Part shown: positions 34,394-46,742 of the stretch, in pieces | How positions within the stretch are numbered: the stretch's first letter is position 1 | How the letters are laid out: each line of letters starts with the position of its first letter | From: Anaerolineaceae bacterium | GTDB lineage: Bacteria; Chloroflexota; Anaerolineae; Anaerolineales; Anaerolineaceae | DNA: 64,000 bases | NCBI GenBank assembly: GCA_012839565.1 | Contig: DUMZ01000015.1 | Span: 1-64,000 of the forward strand | Reading direction: 5' to 3' | Translations under genes and position numbers: made by a program | Notes under the pieces: model-generated | Told to the model about the DNA's origin: nothing | Seen by the model: the letters and a program-made list of their open reading frames with translations, nothing else | The model's database searches: none

Positions 34394-36490
34394 ATGAGTT
34401 CTTCACTAGCACCATTTTTTAATGCGAAAGGTGTAGCCGTTTTAGGCGCATCCACAAACCCCAAAAAATTGAGTTATGGCATTGTAAACAACTTGCTTAG
34501 TCATGGTTATGAAGGCAAAGTTTATCCTGTCAACCCGAATGCTGATGAAATTTTGGGTTTGAAAGTTTATCCAACCATTGCTGATGTTCCGGATCCTGTA
34601 GAACTGGCTGTTGTCGTATTGCCGGTAACCATCATCATGGAAACAATGAAAGCCGTTGGAGAACGTGGTATTAAGGCTGCCGTTGTCATCACAGGTGGCT
34701 TTAAGGAACTAGGTGAAGAAGGCGCAAAAATTGAACGGGACCTAAAAGCGCTGACCGATTCATACGGTATGCGTATTGTTGGACCTAACTGTGTGGGTAC
34801 GATGAGTATGTACACCGGTCTAAATTCGACTTTCATCAAAGGTATGCCTGTGGCGGGTCCGATTGCTTTTGTTTCGCAATCTGGCGCGCTTGGCGGTGGT
34901 GTGATTGATTTGGTTTTGGATTCAAATATCGGTTTCTCCCATTTTGCCAGCCTGGGCAATCAAATGGACGTCAACGAAACAGATATGATTGAATATCTCG
35001 GTGATGATCCTAACGTGAAAGTTATAGCTGTTTACACTGAAGGACTTACTGATGGACAACGCTTTATAAGGGTTTGCCGGGAGGTCTCCCGCAAAAAACC
35101 GATTGTTTTCCTGAAGGCCGGTAAAAACGAAGCCGGTGCAAAGGCGGTAAGTTCGCATACCGGTTCGCTGGCAGGTTCATACGCGGCATATCAGGCAGCA
35201 TTGAAACAAGCAGGTGTGATTGAAGTGCAAACTCTTAGTGAACTCTTCACCGTTGCATGGACACTGGGTACACAGCCCTTGCCGAAGGACAAACGCGTGG
35301 CCATGACCACTAATGCAGGTGGTGCTGCAGCACTGGCTGCTGACAGCCTTGATTTTTATGGATTCTCACTGGCAAAAATTGACCCAAAAATCCAGGAAAG
35401 ACTTCGCACAAAATTAAACCCAAGTGCGCAGGTTTCAAACCCAGTGGATATGCTTGGTTCAGTCTCCCCGGCTGATTATGCATGGAGTCTTGAAAATCTT
35501 GACGCGGACGGTGGCGTGGATGTTTTGCTGCCAATTCTGGTGCCCCAGGCTTTAGTTGATACACCCGGAGTTGCCCAGGCGTGGATTGATATCAAGAAAA
35601 AATCAAAGAAGACTTTCCTGACTATTTTAACCGGTAAACACAGTACGCTGGAAGCTGAACAGGCTCTTAACAGGGCGGGTGTACCTGTGTTTACTTATCC
35701 CGACCAGGTTGGTCCGGCTCTAAAAGGTCTATGGGACCATAAGGAATATTTGGATAGTCCAAAATTTGAACAAGTTGAAGTCAAAGGCGTTGACAAACAC
35801 AAAATGGCAGCGGCAATGAAACTTGTTGGCGAAAGGAAAGCTGTGGGTGAATATGAATCGCGGATCATGCTGGAAGCCTATGATATTCCTAATGTGCCAG
35901 GCGACCTGGCAACAAGCGCTGATGAAGCGGTTGAAATTGCGCAAGCCTGTGGCTATCCGGTGGTTTTGAAAATTGTCGCTGAAGGCCTGTTGCATAAGTC
36001 CGACGCAGGTGGTATCAAGCTGAACATAAAGGATGACGAAGAGCTGCGCGTAGCCTATGATAATTTGATTGCACATATCGCAAAAGTTGAGCCAAATGCT
36101 AAAATCCAAGGCGCGATGGTGGAGAGAATGGCGGAAAAAGGACAGGAAGTCATTGTTGGCATGCGACGGGATGAAACATTTGGTCCGATGATGATGTTCG
36201 GTATGGGGGGCACGATGGTTGAATTGCTGAAAGATATCAACTTCAAAATTGCACCACTTTCGCGTGAAGATATCCTGGCAATGATTGACGAAACAATTGC
36301 GGGACGTTTGATGAAAGGATTCCGCGGTTCCAAACCAGCGGATATGGAAGCCGTGATTGATGTAATCGCCCGATTAAGTCAACTGGCGATTGACAACCCT
36401 GAAATTGAAGAAATCGAAATCAATCCCTTGATTGTCTATCCTGAAGGAAAGGGTGTTGTGGCTATCGACAGCCGGGCGATATTAAAATAG
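34394..36490 (+). CDS. ADP-forming acetate/acyl-CoA synthetase (fused alpha-beta)
   Basis: 698 residues. CoA-binding Rossmann domain at the N-terminus (AVLGASTNPKKLSYGIVNNL), succinyl-CoA-synthetase-like middle with the phosphohistidine region VSSHTGSLAGSYAAY, and a C-terminal ATP-grasp domain (GYPVVLKIVAEGLLHKSDAGG to EIEINPL). It converts acyl-CoA, ADP and phosphate to acid, CoA and ATP, yielding energy by substrate-level phosphorylation during fermentation. The start at 34394 is set by AGGAG; an in-frame upstream extension has no site. It is monocistronic and followed by a terminator. Confidence 0.93.
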   Translation: MSSSLAPFFNAKGVAVLGASTNPKKLSYGIVNNLLSHGYEGKVYPVNPNADEILGLKVYPTIADVPDPVELAVVVLPVTIIMETMKAVGERGIKAAVVITGGFKELGEEGAKIERDLKALTDSYGMRIVGPNCVGTMSMYTGLNSTFIKGMPVAGPIAFVSQSGALGGGVIDLVLDSNIGFSHFASLGNQMDVNETDMIEYLGDDPNVKVIAVYTEGLTDGQRFIRVCREVSRKKPIVFLKAGKNEAGAKAVSSHTGSLAGSYAAYQAALKQAGVIEVQTLSELFTVAWTLGTQPLPKDKRVAMTTNAGGAAALAADSLDFYGFSLAKIDPKIQERLRTKLNPSAQVSNPVDMLGSVSPADYAWSLENLDADGGVDVLLPILVPQALVDTPGVAQAWIDIKKKSKKTFLTILTGKHSTLEAEQALNRAGVPVFTYPDQVGPALKGLWDHKEYLDSPKFEQVEVKGVDKHKMAAAMKLVGERKAVGEYESRIMLEAYDIPNVPGDLATSADEAVEIAQACGYPVVLKIVAEGLLHKSDAGGIKLNIKDDEELRVAYDNLIAHIAKVEPNAKIQGAMVERMAEKGQEVIVGMRRDETFGPMMMFGMGGTMVELLKDINFKIAPLSREDILAMIDETIAGRLMKGFRGSKPADMEAVIDVIARLSQLAIDNPEIEEIEINPLIVYPEGKGVVAIDSRAILK

Positions 36491-36515
36491 TTGCTTGAAA
36501 AAGCTGAGTAAAAAA

Positions 36516-36543
36516 AAGAGACTGCGCGAACAGTCTCTTTTTT
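36516..36543. terminator. Bidirectional terminator between acyl-CoA synthetase and tRNA-Thr
   Basis: A 9-bp stem AAGAGACTG/CAGTCTCTT with a six-base loop, flanked by an A-run and a T-run. It serves the synthetase on plus and tRNA-Thr on minus. Confidence 0.9.
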
Positions 36544-36547
36544 GATA

Positions 36548-36620
36548 AGCCAACGAAGGGAATCGAACCCCCGACCGGGCGCTTACGAAGCGTCTGCTCT
36601 ACCGACTGAGCTACGTTGGC
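36548..36620 (-). tRNA. tRNA-Thr (anticodon CGT)
   Basis: Acceptor GCCAACG/CGTTGGC, D arm GCTC/GAGC, anticodon loop TTCGTAA (anticodon CGT), T arm GGGGG-TTCGATT-CCCTT, discriminator T. The anticodon stem GACGC/GCGCC has one A-C mismatch at its second pair. CCA is not encoded. A minus-strand TATAAT lies at 36633-36638, 12 bases upstream. Confidence 0.92.
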
Positions 36621-36753
36621 ATGTGGATTGAGATTATACCAAAGCTAAGAAAAAAGTAAAGCCAAGGAATGCAAATCGGGAAATGTATTAAAATTTTATG
36701 TGGTAAACACTCCTATCAGCTCATTTGTTACAATAGTACTGAGGTAATGATAC

Positions 36754-37875
36754 ATGAAATCAATAAAACATTTTACTTATTTAATTATTCTAGCAATCTA
36801 TTTTTGTTGTAATTCTTGTGCTCCATATTCTTTAATTAAAAAAGAATCATTTCCGGATCAAAATGAATGTGAATCGTTTATTAATCCCCAAAATAACCAT
36901 ATTGAAAATCCAACTACAAGAATAATCGTCTTTGAGGAATCTTTCAAAGATGGACAGTTTTCTCCAGATGGCTCTTTATTTGCTACAGTTGGAATCAATG
37001 GACTAAATATCTACTCATTTGTCAATAAAGAACCATTCTTAATCCAGGAAAGAAAGTTTCTTGGTCATATTGAATTTGTTCGATGGAGTCCAGATGGGAA
37101 ACTTATTGCATTAGGCAGTACAGATAAATATCTTTATTTATATGATATTGATAAGCAGGAAATCACTAACTGGAGAAACGTAGGGTCTTATCATGCGCCA
37201 TATATGGAATGGTCATCCGATGGGAGATATATATTTACTTTAACAGGCTCGCCATTTTTCGATCCAGAAAATGTAATTGGAAGATTATATGAATCTGAAG
37301 GACTACGATTTGCCAAGGAATATTATTATCCAAAAGACCAAATAGGTTTTCAGACTCCACTTACATTTGATTGGGACAGGGATAACCCAGAAGAAGCAAA
37401 TGTATTAATTCGTACGAATTATGATTTTTTATATCTTGATGGAGAAAATGAAAAGTCAACGTCTTTTAAGTTCGATAATATATTACCAAATTCTTATACG
37501 GAAGTTTTTTGGATAGGTCAAAAAAATTTTCTGGCACTTAATTACTATTCAAAAGAAGAATCTGTCATTTTTATTTCGGATGGTGAAGTAAAGAAAATTA
37601 CATCAGCACAGATTTCCTCAGACATTAATGATCGAGGAAATATTTACAAAGGTACATTGAACCGGTCTAATAATTTACTTGTTTCATTTGGTGGTCCAGG
37701 AATATTATTTCATTGTATTGGTGAAGGGGAGTTGGTATATTTAGGTGCAATCAATTACCCGGATTTTCATTTTAGTGACAGAATTATAGTCAACTGGGAA
37801 ACGAAAAATGCATATGTACATAAATTTCAAAGCAATGAGTTAATTCACTTCGATTTATCAAATATTTTAAATTAG
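36754..37875 (+). CDS. WD40-like beta-propeller lipoprotein, unknown function
   Basis: 373 residues. Lipobox region FCCNSC near residue 22. Two clear propeller blades follow: FSPDGSLFATVG...LNIYSF and WSPDGKLIALGS...LYLYDI, with weaker ones later (WSSDGRYIFTL). The gene is very AT-rich compared with its neighbours, suggesting acquisition or relaxed selection. A ribosome site (GAGG) lies 10 bases before ATG. It stands alone between tRNA-Thr and a convergent methyltransferase gene. Propeller lipoproteins usually bind partners or polymers; no specific role can be given. Confidence 0.65.
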   Translation: MKSIKHFTYLIILAIYFCCNSCAPYSLIKKESFPDQNECESFINPQNNHIENPTTRIIVFEESFKDGQFSPDGSLFATVGINGLNIYSFVNKEPFLIQERKFLGHIEFVRWSPDGKLIALGSTDKYLYLYDIDKQEITNWRNVGSYHAPYMEWSSDGRYIFTLTGSPFFDPENVIGRLYESEGLRFAKEYYYPKDQIGFQTPLTFDWDRDNPEEANVLIRTNYDFLYLDGENEKSTSFKFDNILPNSYTEVFWIGQKNFLALNYYSKEESVIFISDGEVKKITSAQISSDINDRGNIYKGTLNRSNNLLVSFGGPGILFHCIGEGELVYLGAINYPDFHFSDRIIVNWETKNAYVHKFQSNELIHFDLSNILN

Positions 37876-37895
37876 CTTTTAATGTGCAACACAGA

Positions 37896-38582
37896 CTAAA
37901 AATATACTTTTCGCGCGAAGCTGGTTTGTTTTTCGGTGTATATTTCGTCAAACAAGGGTGGTTTTATTTTTTCAAGAAAAAGACGTCTGTGACCATCATG
38001 ACCTGGAATGTGAATCTTGCTGCCGGAGTTATGCAGACAGATATAGCCACCTGATTTTAGAAAGGGAAACCATAAATCATAGGCGGATTTTGCGCCAGTT
38101 GGAGACTGATCGCCATCGAGAATGAGAAAATCAATCGGCGTTTCCCATTTATCAACAATTGTTTCCGCGGTGCCTTTATGAACAATAATAAAGTCATCAA
38201 GTCCAGCATTAGAGATATCTTCGCGAAATTCATCAAGGATGGGTTGATCAATCTTGTTGGTAATCAGTTTGTAAAAGGGAACGGAGAAAGGGTCGCCAGA
38301 CGCATCGAATGGGTCGATAACGTGAATAATACCATTGCCAATGAGTTTGCGAACACCTGCCATCACAACCGTCGATCGTCCTAAAAAACAGCCAATTTCA
38401 ACAATAATTGCGTCGCTGGGTAAATTTTGGACAATCTTAGCTTTATAGCTTAACTCATCTCTGTCAACCCAGCCGGGGATAGTTTCAGCAAGGTCTAAAT
38501 AGTCATTCAGATTTTTGGGGGACGACACACGTTTTTCATCTCTTTTTTGGGAAAATTGATTTTGAAAGAATGACATGACCAT
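37896..38582 (-). CDS. Class I SAM-dependent methyltransferase (Methyltransf_24 type)
   Basis: 228 residues. IIVEIGCFLGRSTVVMAG is the SAM-binding motif I; IHVIDPFDASGD follows as the acidic motif II loop, and DFLILDGDQSP with GGYICLHNSG completes the fold. The family includes O-methyltransferases and sugar-linked enzymes such as CmcI relatives. It follows dinB by 15 bases with a GGAG site, so it is probably the last gene of the gyrB-dinB transcript. Substrate unknown. Confidence 0.82.
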   Translation of the reverse strand: MVMSFFQNQFSQKRDEKRVSSPKNLNDYLDLAETIPGWVDRDELSYKAKIVQNLPSDAIIVEIGCFLGRSTVVMAGVRKLIGNGIIHVIDPFDASGDPFSVPFYKLITNKIDQPILDEFREDISNAGLDDFIIVHKGTAETIVDKWETPIDFLILDGDQSPTGAKSAYDLWFPFLKSGGYICLHNSGSKIHIPGHDGHRRLFLEKIKPPLFDEIYTEKQTSFARKVYF

Positions 38583-38597
38583 GATATTGCTCCGTTA

Positions 38598-39776
38598 TTA
38601 TTGTTTTTTGAGTTGATTTGCCCTGACGATAACATTTTTACCGAACTTGTCCCTAAGCAAGTCAACGGCTTGAACCAAGTCTTGTTTCTTTTGGGTATTA
38701 TCACCGAAAAGTTCAAGTTGTGTGAAAGGTTCTTCCAAATTACTTACGCCCACACCAAGCAAACGGACGGGTCGTCCATGCGTGAAGTTTACCAGGAAAA
38801 GCTCATATGCCGTTTCGAAAATCTCATCCCCAACGTTGGTATGGTTTGCGAGGGCTTTTTGGCGGGTAAATGTCGTGAAATCAGAATAGCGGATCTTGAT
38901 TGAAATGACTTTACCAGCAAGATTGTCTTGCCTGAGACGCCAGGCAACTTTATCTGATAATGCCATGATTTTGCTTTTCAAAAATTCAATATCATCTGAA
39001 TCTTCATCAAAGGTGATCTCGTTGCTTACGGATTTAGCTTCCCGGCTGGTGTGAACAAGTGAATGGTCGATGCCTGATGCTCTTCTTTGCATATCTTCGG
39101 CATTTTTACCAAAGTATTCGGTGAGTTCAGCCATATCAGCAGTGGCTAAATCACCGATTGTTTTATAGCCACGTGAACGGAGGCGATCTGCAGATTTAGG
39201 GCCAATTCCCCACATTTCCTGAATGTCCAGTGGGGCTAAAAATGCAGCTTCTTCACCAGGTTTGATGATGTTTATTGAACGTGGCGCCTGGCCTGTTCTA
39301 ACGCGTGACTTGCCGAGGTTGTTGGCAATTTTAGCGATCATTTTGCTTGTGCCAGCTCCAATCGAGATGGGCAATCTGGTTTCCCGGTCTACGCGCTTTT
39401 GTAAATCGATACAAATTCTTTCAATCGGCTTTTGAATATCAGTCACATCAATGAAGGCTTCGTCAACTGAAACTTGCTGAACCAATGGACTGATATCTCG
39501 TAAAATGTCCATGACCTTGTCAGAATAATCAGAATAGAGACGGTGATTAGTGCGTACAAAAATAAGATTTGGACATAATTTTAATGCCCGACCAGATGGC
39601 ATCGCTGAGCGAACGCCGAACTGGCGGGCAGCATAAGATGCGGAAACAATAACCCCACGGCCTCGTGGGTTGCCTCCGACAACGAAAGCTTTCCCGACGA
39701 GTGTGGGGTCAAGTAATTCTTCAACAGAACAGAAAAAGGCATCTAAATCTAAATGAAGAATTTTTCGTACTATCAT
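38598..39776 (-). CDS. dinB: DNA polymerase IV (Y family)
   Basis: 392 residues. ILHLDLDAFFCSVE (metal Asp) and VSVDEAFIDVTD (catalytic Asp-Glu) identify a Y-family translesion polymerase; an HhH region (MWGIGPKSADRLRSRG) and the little-finger domain follow. The C-terminus (TQLELFGD) contains a QLxLF-type beta-clamp-binding motif. ATG 39776 is preferred over an upstream TTG because the protein begins directly with the catalytic palm there. It lies downstream of gyrB with a short gap, an unusual pairing. Confidence 0.93.
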   Translation of the reverse strand: MIVRKILHLDLDAFFCSVEELLDPTLVGKAFVVGGNPRGRGVIVSASYAARQFGVRSAMPSGRALKLCPNLIFVRTNHRLYSDYSDKVMDILRDISPLVQQVSVDEAFIDVTDIQKPIERICIDLQKRVDRETRLPISIGAGTSKMIAKIANNLGKSRVRTGQAPRSINIIKPGEEAAFLAPLDIQEMWGIGPKSADRLRSRGYKTIGDLATADMAELTEYFGKNAEDMQRRASGIDHSLVHTSREAKSVSNEITFDEDSDDIEFLKSKIMALSDKVAWRLRQDNLAGKVISIKIRYSDFTTFTRQKALANHTNVGDEIFETAYELFLVNFTHGRPVRLLGVGVSNLEEPFTQLELFGDNTQKKQDLVQAVDLLRDKFGKNVIVRANQLKKQ

Positions 39777-39809
39777 TGTGACTAGTCCAAGGTCAGGCAA
39801 GGCCTTTCA

Positions 39810-42724
<2,915 letters not shown>

Positions 42725-42733
42725 AACCTTTAA

Positions 42734-42742
42734 ATTATACCA
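42734..42742 (-). promoter_or_regulatory. Extended -10 promoter of the membrane protein-gyrB operon
   Basis: TGGTATAAT on the minus strand, nine bases before the start codon at 42724. No clear -35. Confidence 0.6.
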
Positions 42743-42781
42743 TCTATCGGGTAAAAACGATAGTTAATGGCTCTTCAAACA

Positions 42782-42790
42782 TGATAGAAT
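42782..42790 (+). promoter_or_regulatory. Extended -10 promoter of a leaderless gene
   Basis: TGATAGAAT, then six bases, then ATG at 42797. The predicted transcription start coincides with the start codon. Confidence 0.6.
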
Positions 42791-42796
42791 CTTATT

Positions 42797-43621
42797 ATGA
42801 TAAGGAATAAAATAAGCGTTGTGTTAAGCCGATTTAGCATTGTAAGTGCCTTAGTTGCGTTAAGTTTAACATTGATTTACTTTTTGCCGGAAGACGTTCC
42901 TGCCCGGGTGTTATCCATTCCTGGCCTTCAAATTTCCTTTTCACCCTTGCAGTTAATTCCATTATTTATCGCTATAATAAGCCTTACAGGCGCATATTGG
43001 GTTTTGATATCAAATCCCGAAATTGAAAGAAAAGGCTGGCTTGTTCAGCAAGTTTTACCAAATTTGGTTTTGCCAGCAATCAATATATTCATATTCGCCC
43101 TTATATTAACACAAACGAATAAAAGTTATGAATGGTGGGGTATTCTGTTTACTGGTGTTTTGACTTTCTCCATTATTTTGTATGCCGAATATCAGGTATT
43201 AAAATCTAACGTGAGTACCAATACCATATTCACTGTTTTACTTATTTCCCTGGCGCACGCCTTGTTTATGGCTTTTACGATTGCTTTACGCGCTTCGATC
43301 AGCCGTATTTTTTTGATTATTCCTGCTATAGTGCTTGCGTCAATTTTCGTTTCCTATCGTACGATTTACTTACGTACTGATGGAAAGTTCAAATCTTACT
43401 GGATATATGTGGTAACTTTTATTTGTTTCCAGTTTGCTATTGCACTTTATTACTTATTCCTAACGCCTAATCAATATGGATTGATACTCACCGCAATTTT
43501 GTTTGTTTCAAATGCAGTTATTGCCCGAATTGGCCAGGGAGACAGGAAAAGACTCTATATAGAGCCATTGGTTATAGGCGTATTCGTTTTAGCGGTGTTA
43601 CTTTTAGGGAACTTACTTTAA
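42797..43621 (+). CDS. Multi-pass membrane protein, unknown
   Basis: 274 residues almost entirely made of about eight hydrophobic segments separated by short loops; no known motif. The promoter geometry predicts a leaderless mRNA, and there is no Shine-Dalgarno sequence. Its stop overlaps that of the convergent MBL hydrolase gene. Possibly a transporter or sensor component; I do not assign a function. Confidence 0.68.
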   Translation: MIRNKISVVLSRFSIVSALVALSLTLIYFLPEDVPARVLSIPGLQISFSPLQLIPLFIAIISLTGAYWVLISNPEIERKGWLVQQVLPNLVLPAINIFIFALILTQTNKSYEWWGILFTGVLTFSIILYAEYQVLKSNVSTNTIFTVLLISLAHALFMAFTIALRASISRIFLIIPAIVLASIFVSYRTIYLRTDGKFKSYWIYVVTFICFQFAIALYYLFLTPNQYGLILTAILFVSNAVIARIGQGDRKRLYIEPLVIGVFVLAVLLLGNLL

Positions 43622-44448
43622 TTTTCTCGGTAGGTATGGTAATAAAGCCAGGCTAAATTGCGTTGGTGTAAGGTTTCGGCGATGCCGCCAAGTAGAACAC
43701 GATTTTTGCCAGTGTCTTCGATATCTTGTTGGGCCAAAAATTCATAAGGATAACGACGTCGGTGGGCTGCCTTGACAATTTTCTTTAGTGTATGCAAATA
43801 GTCAACATTCATCTGCACTTTGTCATCAATTTCGCCCCGCAAGATAATGTCGCCATGTCCCTGGATAATATTTTCCAAGCCCATTTCGCTATAACGTATC
43901 AGTGTAGAGAGCAAAACGTCATAATCTCCACCTACGAAAAAGGGAACGGGCATGAAGGAATCACCCGCGAAGAGAATGCGGTCTTCTTCAAGCAAAACGG
44001 CTACTGAGTCGTCCGAATGCCCGGGTGTGGCAAAAATTTGAATTTGTTTTTTGCCGATTCGAAGGAATAAACTGCCATCTGCGACAGTAATATCAGGTGG
44101 GATGATACAGATATCTTTGAAATACATGCCACCTTCAACAGCTTCATTTAGTGCGGACATGGACTTTTCAATCATGTATTTACGGCACAAATCATGGCTG
44201 ATGATTGTCGCATTTGGGAAGAAACAATTGCCCCAGCTATGATCAGCATGATGATGCGTGTTGATGACGTATCGAACCGGCATCATTAATTCGGATTCAA
44301 GAAAATGTTTGATGTGGGGGGTTTCTTCGGGCATAAGCGTGTCAATAAGAACAGCCCATTGTGGACCAATTATTGCGCCTGCCGTTACTTGCGCGTAAAT
44401 TTCGCTTTGGAACCAATATACATTATCAGAAACGCGTTCTTTTTGCAT
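43618..44448 (-). CDS. Metallo-beta-lactamase-fold hydrolase
   Basis: 276 residues. Metal motif THHHADHSWGN (HxHxDH), GHSDDSVAV (third ligand His), ILFAGDSF (bridging Asp) and QGHGD toward the end: a complete dinuclear MBL site. Likely a cytoplasmic thioesterase, glyoxalase II-like or lactonase enzyme. A good promoter (TTGACA, 17 bases, TATCCT) lies upstream. The stop codon overlaps that of the convergent gene by three bases. Confidence 0.87.
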   Translation of the reverse strand: MQKERVSDNVYWFQSEIYAQVTAGAIIGPQWAVLIDTLMPEETPHIKHFLESELMMPVRYVINTHHHADHSWGNCFFPNATIISHDLCRKYMIEKSMSALNEAVEGGMYFKDICIIPPDITVADGSLFLRIGKKQIQIFATPGHSDDSVAVLLEEDRILFAGDSFMPVPFFVGGDYDVLLSTLIRYSEMGLENIIQGHGDIILRGEIDDKVQMNVDYLHTLKKIVKAAHRRRYPYEFLAQQDIEDTGKNRVLLGGIAETLHQRNLAWLYYHTYREN

Positions 44449-44475
44449 CGTTTGACCCGTATTGTATTGAACAAT

Positions 44476-44504
44476 AGGATAGCATAAGCGTTATTTATTG
44501 TCAA
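44476..44504 (-). promoter_or_regulatory. Promoter of the MBL hydrolase gene
   Basis: Minus strand TTGACA (44499-44504), 17-base spacer ending TGC, TATCCT (44476-44481). Start of transcription near 44469, about 20 bases before ATG. An ATTGT/ACAAT inverted repeat overlaps the start region and could be an operator. Confidence 0.65.
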
Positions 44505-44541
44505 AAAATGACCTTAAATAAAGATGAAGATGTGGCTTTAA

Positions 44542-46701
44542 TTAATGAATATTTTTACGCGTGCCTAAATAAATACCATATCCACCAAATACAATGAGGA
44601 GAAGCCAAAAGACCCATTTTGGCGTGCTTTGTTCTTCATGGTAACGATTGGATTTATCTGTGTTAACACCGCGTTGGGTTGGGCTTGGCGTAAACGTTAC
44701 GTTGATATTCTGGGACTCTTCTGTAGATGTGTTTAATGTTATGATTTCTGTTGATGTGTCTTCATATGATGGGGTTCTATCAAGGGTAGGTGTACGGTCA
44801 GAGTATCGCGCTGTTTGAGTGGTAAAAAACGCCGTCATGGTTTGATGTTGTGAATTTTGGGTAAGTTCCGGCAATGGAGTAGATGTTTTTACATAGCTTT
44901 TTGTGCTGGTACTTGTTGGACTGCGGTATACAAAACCCGTCGGGGTGGGTGAATTCGATATGGGATATGGGGTTGATGTAGGGCGTCCTTGCGTGCTAGT
45001 TCTCGTAGGTGTATGCGTGTTTGTTGGTTCAAGGGCATTGGTTTTTGCTTCGACCGGTCCAAAAGTTTGTTGAATTGTGTCGCCGTTGAAAACAACTAGT
45101 TTGTAATAGTAAGTTGTTTCGGGACTAAGACCAGTATCTATATATTTATAATTTTCGCCGGATTGTGCATCACCTTTACGCGAAAAATCATTGCCTATCG
45201 GTTTGAATTCGCCATTCGATTTGTCGGATTTCAAAAGTCTGTAATGTGTCATATTCGCTTCACTGAAGCTTGACCAGGTCAAAGTAATAGTTGTGCTACC
45301 AGCAGCGCTTGAAGTAAAGTCTTCAACGACTGTTTTATCAAATCCGATTGTAAAGGGTGTGTAGTTAAGGTCATCTATTAAATTAGGTCGTTGGGTAAAG
45401 GCATTGTTGATGTCGGTCTCGATTGTTCGGTTAGCGGTGTTGCAACGCACCGTTTGTCCAAAATATCTGCCTGTTCCTTCTGGTTCAGCACCGACATTGT
45501 CATACCCGTGGGTGACAGTACTCCCGTATTTAGGGTCAAACCACATGAGTGGATATTGGTTTTCATTGTTTGAAGCACAAAATTGCTGCGAATTAATAAC
45601 TTCAGCGCAAGGAGAGTTATCATAAGAAAAACGCAAACTGACCAAAGAAGCAGTTGAGTTTTCATCCATAAAGACGTCATAAAACTTGCCACAATGGGTG
45701 AGTTCATAATTCCGGGGCATTTTATCGATAAATGGTTGATTGTTATTGTGGTCAATAACAAAAAGCGCATTGCCGGGTTGGTCTGACTTAGCGGAAAAAC
45801 CACCAAAAATCGGATCTGAATATGTTCTTTCTAAATTGATATATTCGCCGGCGATACCTGCTGATAACTGTCGGGGCTCTGCGCCAAGACGTTTGTTGTC
45901 GTCAAATGTGCAGTTTTCGCTGGCAGAAGAAGGAAAGACATCCTCTCCCCAGTAATTATGATTAACGTTACCAAGAGTTGAATGATGGCAAAAGACCTGG
46001 TTACCACCAGGATTATTGTTTGTTATCATGTTGCCAGTCAGTTTGAGTTTGCCAGTGCTGGTACCGGCTTCACGTCTTATTGCTGAAAGTTGGTTGTCCC
46101 GAATATCGTTAAAAAAGACTGAGAGATTACCGCTATTGTCCTTGAACAGAATAGCATTTTTACCGTTCTCCAGTGTGTTTTTCTGTATCGTGACACTGTT
46201 CGGTGAATTGACCACTATCAAATCGCGTGAAACGTCATGACAGGCACCATCATCAATGATCAGATTTTGAATAGTTACTGCCTCGATAATATTAAGCATG
46301 GCATGGTCGCAGTTTGGTTCCTGGGTTGTAATTTTGGCGTTATCGAAGCCATTAATAACAACAGGAAAATCGATGAGAACGGGAAAAGTCTTTATTTTAT
46401 AATCAGCGACAATGTTAATTTTGATGCCTGATAAAAGATTTTCTTTGGCATGTTTAATCGCAGCTCTCAATCCTGTACCTTCGCCATCGAGTTCATCTAG
46501 GCTTTCGTGATTGAAAAAGCAAAGTGTAGTTTCGTAAGGTACACATTCTTCAGAAGTATTAACAACAAACAATTCTGTTTGAGATAAAAGGGGATGCTGC
46601 ATTTTTGCATCAACTGCATCGCGGGATATAAATGGCGTTAGCAAGCCGAATATAAAAAGAACGGAAATAAGAAAAGATAAAATAAATGGGCGTTTGTTCA
46701 T
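44542..46701 (-). CDS. Surface-anchored beta-helix and fibronectin III protein
   Basis: 719 residues. Signal peptide (LSFLISVLFIFGLLTPF), then a right-handed beta-helix-like region (about 90-270; NSVTIQKNTLENG, LTGNMITNNNPGG), an undefined middle part, a fibronectin type III domain (about 460-550; TTITLTWSSFSEAN to YYYKLVVFNG), a long Thr/Ser/Pro linker (TNTHTPTRTSTQG) and a C-terminal membrane anchor with a basic tail (WVFWLLLIVFGGYG...TRKNIH). Such Thr/Pro linkers are common on Chloroflexota surface proteins. The helix may bind or cleave polysaccharide; no catalytic residues were identified. The promoter is an extended -10 eight bases before ATG. Confidence 0.75.
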   Translation of the reverse strand: MNKRPFILSFLISVLFIFGLLTPFISRDAVDAKMQHPLLSQTELFVVNTSEECVPYETTLCFFNHESLDELDGEGTGLRAAIKHAKENLLSGIKINIVADYKIKTFPVLIDFPVVINGFDNAKITTQEPNCDHAMLNIIEAVTIQNLIIDDGACHDVSRDLIVVNSPNSVTIQKNTLENGKNAILFKDNSGNLSVFFNDIRDNQLSAIRREAGTSTGKLKLTGNMITNNNPGGNQVFCHHSTLGNVNHNYWGEDVFPSSASENCTFDDNKRLGAEPRQLSAGIAGEYINLERTYSDPIFGGFSAKSDQPGNALFVIDHNNNQPFIDKMPRNYELTHCGKFYDVFMDENSTASLVSLRFSYDNSPCAEVINSQQFCASNNENQYPLMWFDPKYGSTVTHGYDNVGAEPEGTGRYFGQTVRCNTANRTIETDINNAFTQRPNLIDDLNYTPFTIGFDKTVVEDFTSSAAGSTTITLTWSSFSEANMTHYRLLKSDKSNGEFKPIGNDFSRKGDAQSGENYKYIDTGLSPETTYYYKLVVFNGDTIQQTFGPVEAKTNALEPTNTHTPTRTSTQGRPTSTPYPISNSPTPTGFVYRSPTSTSTKSYVKTSTPLPELTQNSQHQTMTAFFTTQTARYSDRTPTLDRTPSYEDTSTEIITLNTSTEESQNINVTFTPSPTQRGVNTDKSNRYHEEQSTPKWVFWLLLIVFGGYGIYLGTRKNIH

Positions 46702-46709
46702 GACGCTAC

Positions 46710-46718
46710 ATTATATCA
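46710..46718 (-). promoter_or_regulatory. Extended -10 promoter of the beta-helix protein gene
   Basis: TGATATAAT on the minus strand, eight bases before the start codon at 46701; the leader would be about two bases. Confidence 0.6.
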
Positions 46719-46742
46719 TTTAATGTATGGGTGAAAACGCTA

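Noticed and set aside
43618..43621. Overlapping stop codons of convergent genes as a functional element
   Set aside because: TTA/TAA overlap is common between compact convergent genes; the same happens at 63355-63358.
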